DNA from: Steroidobacteraceae bacterium
Lineage (GTDB): Bacteria > Pseudomonadota > Gammaproteobacteria > Steroidobacterales > Steroidobacteraceae
Reading direction: 5' to 3'
DNA length: 18,277 nt
Assembly (NCBI GenBank): GCA_013044085.1
Contig: JABEVI010000307.1
Span: 1-18,277 of the forward strand
The notes below the pieces were generated by a model. The model was given only the letters and a program-made list of their open reading frames with translations, was not told the origin of the DNA and did no database searches. Positions within the stretch are counted from its first letter, which is position 1. The number at the start of each line of letters is the position of its first letter. Position numbers and translations under genes: made by a program. Positions 8,372-14,871 of this stretch are shown here, piece by piece.

Positions 8372-10369
8372 ATGAACAAACGCTTCCACTGGATCTCTTG
8401 GGCGCTCGTTGCGTGGCTCGCGGCGCATGCGGCGGCGGCGGCGCCGATCGGCCACGAGGCGGCGGCACGCCGCCAGTTCCTCGCCGCCATGCATCGGGTC
8501 GAGTCCGGTGAAGCCGATGAACGCGATTCGCCGTTGCTGCGCAACTACCCGCTCTACGAGTACCTTCGCGCCGCGCGCCTGCAACGCGACTTGCTAAGTC
8601 GACCGGATGAGGCGCTCGACCGTCGCATCGAGCGGTTCCTGACGTCGCATGCCGGCGAGCCGGTGACGCGTGACCTCGAACTCGACTGGCTCCTGAGCCT
8701 CGCCGCTCGCTCCAGGTGGAACACCTTCCTACCGCGTGCCGCGCACATCGAGGACGCCCGTGTGGCCTGTGACCGGCTCGCCGGACGTCTGGCCACCGGC
8801 CGCACCGACGATTGGCCCGCCCAAGCGATCGCTCGCTGGCTCGAGCCGCGCCGCCAACCGGCCGAATGCACGCCCGTGTTCGCCTGGCTGCGACGCCACG
8901 GTGACCTGAGCGACGACCTTCGGGAGTTGCGCACCCGTGCGGCCTTGGCCGCCGGCGACGGGCACCTCGCGCAACGCGACGCCGAGGATCTGCCGCCGGC
9001 GCGCGCGGCGCCACTGCGGCTGTGGGCGCGACTGCTCGAAGCACCCGCACGAACCCTCGAATCCGTCGCCGACGAGCCGACCGTCGATGTGCCGGCCGCG
9101 GCGCTTGAAGCCGGCTTCGAACGCTTGTCGCGACGCGATGGCGCCGCGGCGATGGCGCTGCTGCCGCGCCTGCTCGCCCGTCGCGGCGAGACGTCGGCGC
9201 TGCGCGGCCGATTGCGGCTCGACGCCGCGCTCGGCGCCGCCTACGATCATGACCCCGATGCGCTCGCTGCGTTCGCCGCCGTGCCGCCGGCGCTCATCGC
9301 CGGTCCGGCCGCCGAGTGGGGCATCCGCGCGGCGCTTTGGGCCGGCGACTACCGACAGGCGCTCACCTGGATCGAACGGCTGCCCGCCGATCTGGCCACC
9401 GAGCCGCGCTGGCAATACTGGCGGGCGCGCGCACTTGCGAAGACGACGGGCCCCGCCGCGGCGCGGCCGGTATACGCCGGCATCGCCGGTATGCGGAACT
9501 TCTACGGCTATCTTGCGGCGGATCGGCTGCATCAGCCCTATCATCTGCACGCCCACCCGACCGCGATCGACTGGCGCACGCAGCGGCGCCTGGCCTCTCA
9601 GCCCGGCTTGATCCGCGCTCGGGAACTCTTCTACTGCGCCATGTACGGACGGGCGGCGCGCGAGTGGGCGGCGGCGCTCGCCGGCGCCGACGCGGACACG
9701 CTCGTTCAGGCGGCACACCTGGCCACGCGCTGGGGTTGGTACGAACAGTCGATCGTCGCGCTGAAGCGCGCTGATCAGTGGGACGATTTGCGGCTGCGCT
9801 ATCCACGCCCGTACGCGGCGGCGGTGGCGGCGGCGAGTCGGCTGACTCACGTGCCGGCGGACTGGCTGCTCGCCGTGATGCGCCAGGAAAGCCTGTATCA
9901 GCCCTACGCGTTGTCCACGGCCGACGCGCGCGGTCTGATGCAACTGCAGCCGGCGACCGCCGTCCGGATCGCGCGCCGCTGGCACCTGCGCAGACCTTCG
10001 CCACGCGATCTGCTCGAGCCTTACATCGCCGTGCGGCTCGGCGCGGCCTACCTGCGCGACCTGCTGGATCGCTACGACGGCCGCCTGGACCTGAGTCTCG
10101 CCGCCTACAACGCCGGTCCGAACGCGGTCGATCGCTGGCTTCCGAAACGGCCGATGGCGGCCGACGTCTGGATCGAGAACATTCCGTACACGGAAACCCG
10201 CGCTTACATACGGGCGATCGTCGAACATATCGTCGCGTTCGCGTGGACCCGAGGGATACGGCCGCCGCGGCTCCGGCGCCTGCTGCCGCGGGTCTATCCG
10301 GCGGCTACGATCGAGGCACGGGTGCACGAAGGCGCCCGCAAAAAAAACAGGGGCGGCAACAAAGGATGA
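8372..10369 (+). CDS. slt: Soluble lytic murein transglycosylase (Slt70 type)
   Basis: This periplasmic enzyme cleaves the MurNAc-GlcNAc bond of peptidoglycan, forming 1,6-anhydromuropeptides. It has 665 residues; E. coli Slt is 645. A signal peptide covers about residues 1-24 (hydrophobic core ISWALVAWLAAHAAAAA). A long Ala/Leu/Arg-rich helical region (about 25-470) corresponds to the U and L superhelical domains that form the doughnut. The C-terminal SLT domain has the catalytic Glu506 in MRQESLYQP, followed by GLMQLQPATA and AYNAGPNAVDRWL, all family signatures. The ATG at 8372 gives a complete signal peptide; no convincing ribosome site precedes it. Its stop overlaps the start of the DDAH gene (ATGA), so the two are probably co-translated. 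The last residues (KKNRGGNKG) are basic and encoded across an A8 tract. Confidence 0.95.
   Translation: MNKRFHWISWALVAWLAAHAAAAAPIGHEAAARRQFLAAMHRVESGEADERDSPLLRNYPLYEYLRAARLQRDLLSRPDEALDRRIERFLTSHAGEPVTRDLELDWLLSLAARSRWNTFLPRAAHIEDARVACDRLAGRLATGRTDDWPAQAIARWLEPRRQPAECTPVFAWLRRHGDLSDDLRELRTRAALAAGDGHLAQRDAEDLPPARAAPLRLWARLLEAPARTLESVADEPTVDVPAAALEAGFERLSRRDGAAAMALLPRLLARRGETSALRGRLRLDAALGAAYDHDPDALAAFAAVPPALIAGPAAEWGIRAALWAGDYRQALTWIERLPADLATEPRWQYWRARALAKTTGPAAARPVYAGIAGMRNFYGYLAADRLHQPYHLHAHPTAIDWRTQRRLASQPGLIRARELFYCAMYGRAAREWAAALAGADADTLVQAAHLATRWGWYEQSIVALKRADQWDDLRLRYPRPYAAAVAAASRLTHVPADWLLAVMRQESLYQPYALSTADARGLMQLQPATAVRIARRWHLRRPSPRDLLEPYIAVRLGAAYLRDLLDRYDGRLDLSLAAYNAGPNAVDRWLPKRPMAADVWIENIPYTETRAYIRAIVEHIVAFAWTRGIRPPRLRRLLPRVYPAATIEARVHEGARKKNRGGNKG
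10342..10348 (+). other. Candidate -1 slippery heptamer A_AAA_AAC at the slt end
   Basis: Eight consecutive A residues (10340-10347) followed by C are read in the slt frame as AAA AAA AAC, which contains the -1 slippery heptamer form X_XXY_YYZ. In the -1 frame there is no stop between here and the DDAH start at 10366, so a slip, or insertion of one extra A by RNA polymerase, would give a continuous Slt-DDAH fusion with a linker QGRQQR. The tract could equally be a chance homopolymer encoding Lys-Lys; no strong downstream hairpin was identified. Confidence 0.25.
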
Positions 10370-11142
10370 TTCAATTTACCCAGGCGATCGTGCGGCTCCC
10401 GGGTGCGGAACTCGCGCGCGGACTCTCGAGCGCGAACCTCGGAGCGCCGGACCTCGATCTGGCGATGCAACAACACGCCGCGTATTGCGCCGCCTTGCGC
10501 CGTTGCGGGCTTAACGTGATCAGCCTGCCGGCCGATCCGCAGTTTCCGGACGGCACCTTCGTCGAAGACACGGCGGTGATCGCCGAGCGCAGCACGCTCG
10601 TGACGCGCCCGGGCGCCCCATCCCGCCTCGGCGAGGTCCCGTCGATCCACGAGTGCCTGCGCCGCTTGCGCGCGGACATCCGCCAGATCCGGCCGCCCGG
10701 AACCCTCGACGGCGGCGATGTTTGCCAGGCTGGCACGCATTTCTTCGTCGGCATCTCGGCGCGCACCAGCCCGGCGGGAGCGTGGCAATTCTGCGAAATC
10801 CAGCGAGCCGCGGGCTACACGGCCTCGACCGTCGACGTCCGCGGCAACAGCACGCTGCTGCACTTGAAATCGGGCATCGCCTATCTCGGCGAGAACCGGC
10901 TGCTGATCGCACCGGGGACGCCCATCACCCCGGAAATGCAGGATTTCGAGCGCATCGCGGTTCGCGACGAGGAGGCTTATGCCGCGAACTGCGTGCGGGT
11001 CAACGACCAGGTGTTGATCGCCGAGGGCTACCCCCGGACCGCCGAGGCGCTGCGCGGCTGCGGCTATTCGATTCTGCCGCTTGCGGTGTCGGAGTTCCGC
11101 AAGCTCGACGGCGGCCTGAGCTGCCTGTCGCTGCGCTTCTGA
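10366..11142 (+). CDS. ddaH: Dimethylarginine dimethylaminohydrolase (DDAH)
   Basis: This enzyme hydrolyses N-omega-methylated arginines to citrulline and methylamines (guanidino-modifying superfamily). It has 258 residues, matching the Pseudomonas aeruginosa enzyme in size. The nucleophile is Cys253 in DGGLSCLSLRF, the catalytic His is His166 in LLHLKSG, and the substrate-site acids lie in FVEDTAV (Glu67, Asp68). The acidic catalytic position is Asp115 in GTLDGGDVC, the form seen in human DDAH1, where the P. aeruginosa enzyme has Glu. SARTSPAGA, YAANCVRVN and GYPRT blocks are also family-like. The ATG at 10366 overlaps the slt stop, with AGGGGCGG upstream as a possible ribosome site. The frame is open much further upstream, but that part is antiframe to slt and carries no family match. 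Related arginine deiminases are longer and lack this pattern. Confidence 0.93.
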   Translation: MIQFTQAIVRLPGAELARGLSSANLGAPDLDLAMQQHAAYCAALRRCGLNVISLPADPQFPDGTFVEDTAVIAERSTLVTRPGAPSRLGEVPSIHECLRRLRADIRQIRPPGTLDGGDVCQAGTHFFVGISARTSPAGAWQFCEIQRAAGYTASTVDVRGNSTLLHLKSGIAYLGENRLLIAPGTPITPEMQDFERIAVRDEEAYAANCVRVNDQVLIAEGYPRTAEALRGCGYSILPLAVSEFRKLDGGLSCLSLRF

Positions 11143-11144
11143 GC

Positions 11145-11177
11145 GCGTGGCGGCGACAACGAACGCCGCCGTCACGC
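11145..11177. terminator. Hairpin in the convergent gap between DDAH and the histidine kinase
   Basis: GCGTGGCGGCG (11145-11155) pairs with CGCCGC (11164-11169) and CACGC (11173-11177), giving 11 base pairs with a 3-base bulge and an 8-base loop. It fills almost exactly the 36-base gap between two convergent genes, the usual place for a shared bidirectional terminator. There is no clear U-tract on either strand, so it may instead stabilise RNA 3' ends after Rho-dependent termination. Confidence 0.5.
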
Positions 11178-11178
11178 C

Positions 11179-12504
11179 TCAGGCCGGTGTGTTGCCGGCG
11201 GGGCCGAGTGTGAAAAAGAACGCCGCGCCCGCACCGGGACGAGCCTCGGCCCAGATGCGTCCGCCGTGCATGGCGATGATGCGACTCACGGTCGCGAGCC
11301 CGACACCGGTGCCGGGGAACTCCTCGTGGGTGTGCAGGCGCTGAAACACGCCGAACAGTTTGTCGGCGTAGCGCATATCGAAGCCGGCGCCATTGTCGCG
11401 GACGAACCAGGTCGGCTGTGCGGCGGTTTGCTCCGCGAGGGCGCCGAACTCGATGCGCGCGCCGGCCGTCCTCTCCGTATATTTCCAGGCGTTGTCGAGC
11501 AGATTCTCGAGCACGATTCGCAGATATTTCGGATCGGCCTCGGCCTGCAGGCCGTCCTCGATCAGAACCGTGACAGCGGCGCGGGGGCGATGCGCCTCGA
11601 GCGTGCGCTGCACCTCGTGTGCGAGCGCCGAGAGGTCGACAAGCCGCCGCTCGAGCGTGCCGCGCGTGACCCGCGACAGCGCCAGCAAACTGTCGATCAA
11701 TTCACCCATGCGCGCGCTCGCGGCGCGGATGCGATCGATGAAGCCGAGCCCTTCCTGCGGCAAGCCTGTCGAGCAGTCCTCGACGAGCGCACGCGAGAAG
11801 CCGTCGATCGCGCGCAACGGCGCCCGCAAATCGTGCGCCACGGAGTAGCTGAACGCCTCGAGCTCACGGTTGGCGAACTGCAGCTGCACGGTACGGTCGG
11901 CAACGCGTTGTTCGAGCTGTTCGTTCAGCGCGAGCACCCGCTGTTGCGCCAGCCGCCGCTCGGCCGACTCTTGTCGCAGTTCGTCGTTGAAGTGCTGCAA
12001 TTCGGCCGTGCGCAGGCGTATCCGATACTCGAGCGTGCGGTTCAGCTCCCGCATCTCGGCTTCGAGGCGCCGCCGCACCGCGACCTCCTCGCGCAGCCGG
12101 GTGTTGCTCGTCTCCAGAGCGACCCGGCTCGGGATCGTCAGCAAATGCGGCATGTCGAAGTACAGCGCGATCGCGGTCGCCACCGAGGCGGCGGCGGTGA
12201 CCACGCATACCGCCGCGTCGAGCCGGTAGAGCGGAATCCAGATGTCGACTGCATCCAGCAGATGGGTCGTCCCGCAGGCGAGGATGAACAGCGCGAACAG
12301 GGCGGCGAGCCGCGCGAACGGAAGATCCGGGCGTCGGCGCAGGAAATACCACATCGCGAACGGAATCGAGTAATAGGCGGCGGCGATCAACGAATTGGAG
12401 ATCACATCGGTCCAGAGCACCCCGGGCGACCAGAGCAGACAGTAACCGTGCGGCGTGAAGCCGGTGGTCGACGTCAAGTTTCGAAGCCAGTTGAGCATGC
12501 TCAC
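11179..12504 (-). CDS. Membrane histidine kinase with ethylene-receptor-like sensor domain
   Basis: This is a two-component sensor kinase, 441 residues. Three predicted membrane helices lie at about 34-55, 64-88 and 95-118. This block aligns without gaps to the ethylene-binding domain of plant ETR1: ISNSLIAAAYYSIP matches ISDFFIALAYFSIP, and FILACGTTHLL matches FIVLCGATHLI. The copper ligands of ETR1 (Cys65, His69) correspond to Cys77 and His81; ETR1 Asp25 corresponds to Asn37, with the same 40-residue spacing to the Cys. A coiled coil (about 123-215) replaces the GAF domain. The kinase core has His224 in VAHDLRAPLR, the N box NLLDNAWKY, DNGAGFD, and GTGVGLATV. The start is GTG at 12502-12504 overlapping the regulator's stop; an ATG two codons later is possible. 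The signal could be ethylene, copper or something else and cannot be told from sequence. Confidence 0.92.
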   Translation of the reverse strand: MSMLNWLRNLTSTTGFTPHGYCLLWSPGVLWTDVISNSLIAAAYYSIPFAMWYFLRRRPDLPFARLAALFALFILACGTTHLLDAVDIWIPLYRLDAAVCVVTAAASVATAIALYFDMPHLLTIPSRVALETSNTRLREEVAVRRRLEAEMRELNRTLEYRIRLRTAELQHFNDELRQESAERRLAQQRVLALNEQLEQRVADRTVQLQFANRELEAFSYSVAHDLRAPLRAIDGFSRALVEDCSTGLPQEGLGFIDRIRAASARMGELIDSLLALSRVTRGTLERRLVDLSALAHEVQRTLEAHRPRAAVTVLIEDGLQAEADPKYLRIVLENLLDNAWKYTERTAGARIEFGALAEQTAAQPTWFVRDNGAGFDMRYADKLFGVFQRLHTHEEFPGTGVGLATVSRIIAMHGGRIWAEARPGAGAAFFFTLGPAGNTPA

Positions 12505-12872
12505 CCCAGAATGCGTCCAAGGGCGGAACGGAGCGCATCCAGATCGTAGGGTTTCATCAGGAATTCATCGCCCGGTCCGACGCCGTCCCGATCGCGCAGG
12601 GAGTCGGCCGCAAAACCCGACGTGAACAGGATCTTGATCGACGGGCGCAGCGCCCTTGCGAACGCGGCGATCTGTGCGCCGTTCGGACCCGTGCGCAGGA
12701 AGAAGTCCGTGAACACGAGGTCAATCGGGTCCGGGCCGGCGAGAATCGTCCGCGCCGCCTCGCCATCCTCGGCGACGAGCACGTGGTAGCCGAGCGAGGT
12801 GAGACTCACCGACAACGTCTCGCGCACCAGACGATTGTCCTCGACCAACAAGATTCTCGCCGCCACGTTCAC
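12501..12872 (-). CDS. Receiver-only (CheY-like) response regulator
   Basis: This is a single receiver domain of 123 residues with no output domain, so it should signal by protein-protein contact or act as a phosphate relay or sink. The acidic pocket is Glu11-Asp12 (LLVEDN), the phospho-acceptor is Asp56 in DLVFTDFFL, the switch Thr is Thr84 in ILFTSGF, and the conserved Lys is Lys107 in FLMKPYD. The start is GTG at 12870-12872, with GGAG 5 bases upstream (12878-12881) supporting it; a second GTG lies two codons on. Its stop overlaps the histidine-kinase start, so the regulator is made first and the pair is coupled, making the kinase its likely partner. The promoter should lie in 12873-13119. 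Confidence 0.93.
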   Translation of the reverse strand: MNVAARILLVEDNRLVRETLSVSLTSLGYHVLVAEDGEAARTILAGPDPIDLVFTDFFLRTGPNGAQIAAFARALRPSIKILFTSGFAADSLRDRDGVGPGDEFLMKPYDLDALRSALGRILG

Positions 12873-13119
12873 GATGACTCCGCGTGGAATGCGCGCGGTC
12901 CGGCCGCATCGCTCGCCGGAAAATCCTCATGCTGGTACGCGATCCGCGCACCCGTACCGCTCGAGTCCCTCATGCCTCACACCCCCAGGTGGGCGCACTC
13001 GCGCCCTAAGGCGCCTGCCGCCGGCTCCCATGGGGGCTATCTTACCCGCTGTCGGTCATTGGGCACACGAGCCTCGCGGCACCAATCGAGGCTAAAATGC
13101 CCCTTTTGGAGGACGAATC
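12873..13119. promoter_or_regulatory. Divergent intergenic region with alternative small hairpins
   Basis: This is a 247-base gap between the response regulator (leftward) and the small exported protein (rightward). GGCGC (12992-12996), GCGCC (13001-13005) and GGCGC (13010-13014) are spaced by 4-base loops, so the middle arm can pair with either neighbour. GGCTCCCATGGGGGCT near 13023-13038 is a further near-palindrome. TAAAAT at 13093-13098 is the best -10-like element for the rightward gene, but no matching -35 is obvious. I see no coding sequence here that looks real. Confidence 0.4.
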
Positions 13120-13404
13120 ATGCGTACAGGTCATTTGTCCCTGCTGATGGCGCTCGCGCTCGCGGCGGCGCCGGCCTACGCCACGGCTCCGGCGCACAGC
13201 AGGGCCGCCTCGGAAGCCAGGGCGGTCGGCGTAACCGTGAAGAGGGACGCGAAGGTGTTCGGCGTCGCGGTCAAACATACCGCCATCCAGATCGGCCACG
13301 CCGCGAAGCGATTCGGGCTGCGCGTCGCCGCCGCGACGAAACAGGGTGTGCACGAATACCGTGCGGGCACCGGCCACGGCGGGAGCCGCGCCAAGCGGCC
13401 GTGA
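13120..13404 (+). CDS. Small basic exported protein of unknown function
   Basis: I do not recognise this family. The product has 94 residues with a clear signal peptide (LSLLMALALAAAPAYA, cleavage probably after Ala21 or close by). The mature part of about 70 residues is rich in Lys, Arg, His, Ala and Val and has a loosely repeated pattern: GVTVKRDAKV, then FGVAVKHTAIQ, then FGLRVAAATKQ. This suggests an amphipathic basic helix in the periplasm that might contact membrane, cell wall or nucleic acid. There are no Cys residues. The ATG has a strong GGAGGA ribosome site 6 bases upstream (13108-13113), which together with the signal peptide makes this a credible gene despite its size. It converges on the SPFH gene 28 bases beyond its stop. 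Confidence 0.75.
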   Translation: MRTGHLSLLMALALAAAPAYATAPAHSRAASEARAVGVTVKRDAKVFGVAVKHTAIQIGHAAKRFGLRVAAATKQGVHEYRAGTGHGGSRAKRP

Positions 13405-13432
13405 CGCCGCGCAAGCCGGACCCGCCCGCGCG

Positions 13433-14362
13433 CTAGACCTGCGGTGCGGCCTTGCGCGCGATGCTGGTCGCCATCGTCACGATCGAGGCCAGATCGGTCA
13501 AATTCGCCGGCACGACCAGGGTCGTCCCGCTCTGCGCGAGTTTGCCGAATTGCTTCACGTATTCCTCGCCGATGCGCAACTGCATCGCTTCGATGCCGCC
13601 GCGATCCGAGAGCGCGATGCCGACCTGGCGCAATCCTTCGGCGGTCGCCGTGGCGACCGCGAGGATCGCCTGCGCCTGGCCCTCGGCCTCGTTGATCTGA
13701 AGCTGCTTGGTCGCCTCGGATTGCTTGATCACGCGCTGCTTGTCGCCCTCGGCCGCGTTGATCTTGGCGTCGCGCTCGCCCTCCGACGTGAGGATGACCG
13801 CGCGCTTCTCGCGTTCAGCGCGCATCTGCTTCTCCATCGCCGAGAGCACGTCCTTCGGCGGCGTGATGTTCTTGATTTCATAGCGCAGCACCTTCACACC
13901 CCAGGGCGCCGAGGCCTTGTCGAGTTCCGCGACGACGTTGGCGTTGATGACGCCGCGCGCCTCGAAGGTGCGATCCAGTTCGATCTTGCCGATCTCGCTG
14001 CGCAAGGTGGTCTGTGCGAGTTGCGCGATCGCAAACCCGTAATTGGTGATGCCGTACGAGGCGAGGTGCGGATCGAGCACCTGCATGTACAGCACGCCAT
14101 CCACTCCCACCTGGACGTTGTCGCGGGTGATGCAGACCTGCTCGGGAATGTCGATGGCGATTTCTTTCAGGCTGTGCCGGTAGGCGACCTTCTCGACGAA
14201 GGGGATCAGGATGTGAAATCCGGCCTGCAGCGTGCGGCTGTATTTGCCCAGATACTCGACCACGAAGGCGCTTTGCTGCGGCACGACCGTCGCGGTCTTC
14301 GCCACCATGATGACGACGATCACCGCGAGCGCGACGACCAGATAGCTGATGGAATTGCCCAC
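13433..14362 (-). CDS. SPFH/Band 7 (stomatin-like, QmcA-type) membrane protein
   Basis: This is a stomatin/prohibitin-family protein, 309 residues, similar in length and layout to E. coli QmcA. A single N-terminal membrane helix (ISYLVVALAVIVVIMVA) is followed by the Band 7 domain, including VVPQQSAFVVEYLGKYSRTLQAG and the block ending WGVKVLRYEIKNITPP. A charged coiled coil (KQMRAEREKRAVILTSEGERDAKINAAEGDKQ region) drives oligomer formation. Such proteins form large rings and membrane microdomains and affect protease access or membrane fluidity; the exact role here is unknown. I chose the GTG at 14360-14362 because GGGAG lies 6 bases upstream (14369-14373); a TTG at 14407 would add 15 residues without family support. 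The NfeD gene just upstream is its usual partner. Confidence 0.92.
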   Translation of the reverse strand: MGNSISYLVVALAVIVVIMVAKTATVVPQQSAFVVEYLGKYSRTLQAGFHILIPFVEKVAYRHSLKEIAIDIPEQVCITRDNVQVGVDGVLYMQVLDPHLASYGITNYGFAIAQLAQTTLRSEIGKIELDRTFEARGVINANVVAELDKASAPWGVKVLRYEIKNITPPKDVLSAMEKQMRAEREKRAVILTSEGERDAKINAAEGDKQRVIKQSEATKQLQINEAEGQAQAILAVATATAEGLRQVGIALSDRGGIEAMQLRIGEEYVKQFGKLAQSGTTLVVPANLTDLASIVTMATSIARKAAPQV

Positions 14363-14403
14363 TGAATTCTCCCGCGTTGCAAACCGGCGCGTGCGCCCCT
14401 GAA

Positions 14404-14838
14404 TCAATCCTCGCCGTGCAGCACCAGCGTGAGTCCCTCGACGCGCGCGATGCGCGCGTGCGCCCCGGCGGCGATCGCCGTGTCGGCACCGTTGACCGCG
14501 CTCCAGGAACTGCCCCGATATTCGAGCCGGCAGGCCTCGCCCGGCGCAAGCGCCGCCGGCACGACGATGATCTCGCCGGCCGGGCCGGCCCTCAGCAGCG
14601 GCAGATTGCGGCGCATGCGCTCATAGATGCGCCGCCGGAAGACCAACATCGAGGACAGTGCCAGGACCAGGAATATGAGCCATTGCAGCCAATCGGCAAG
14701 CCTCAAGCCGGACAACATCAACGCACCGACCACGAACGCGGACGCGCCGACGAACACGAAGTAGAACTGCGTGTTCACCAAGCCCATTTCGGCGCCGAGA
14801 AGCACGGCACCGACGGCAATCCAGGCCCACCACTGCAT
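14404..14838 (-). CDS. NfeD family membrane protein (YbbJ type)
   Basis: This short NfeD protein has 144 residues and no protease domain. Two or three hydrophobic segments occupy about residues 3-66 (AWIAVGAVLLGAEMGLVNT, FYFVFVGASAFVVGALML, WLQWLIFLVLALSSMLVF). A C-terminal OB-fold of about 60 residues follows, with GPAGEIIVV and YRGSSWSAVNGAD, the typical NfeD C-terminal strand pattern. NfeD proteins are found next to stomatin-like genes and are thought to bind or modulate them; that pairing holds here, with the SPFH gene 41 bases downstream on the same strand. The ATG at 14836-14838 has a strong GGAGG-type ribosome site (14841-14850). It lies 33 bases after the rho stop, so it may be read through from trxA-rho. 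Confidence 0.9.
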   Translation of the reverse strand: MQWWAWIAVGAVLLGAEMGLVNTQFYFVFVGASAFVVGALMLSGLRLADWLQWLIFLVLALSSMLVFRRRIYERMRRNLPLLRAGPAGEIIVVPAALAPGEACRLEYRGSSWSAVNGADTAIAAGAHARIARVEGLTLVLHGED

Positions 14839-14848
14839 CGCTCCCCCT

Positions 14849-14870
14849 CCGGCGGCACGAGCCGCGCCGG
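14849..14870 (-). promoter_or_regulatory. Small hairpin between rho and the NfeD gene
   Basis: On the transcribed strand, CCGG and CGGC pair with GCCG and CCGG around a TCGT loop with a 2-base bulge. The stem ends against the NfeD ribosome site (14841-14850), so it could weaken termination past rho or shade translation of the NfeD gene. It has no U-tract, so it is not a classic intrinsic terminator. Confidence 0.3.
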
Positions 14871-14871
14871 C

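Noticed and set aside
9778..10365. Upstream extension of the DDAH frame by 196 codons
   Set aside because: It lies within slt in a different frame, has no DDAH similarity, and the family start is at 10366. Its openness matters only for the slippage idea.
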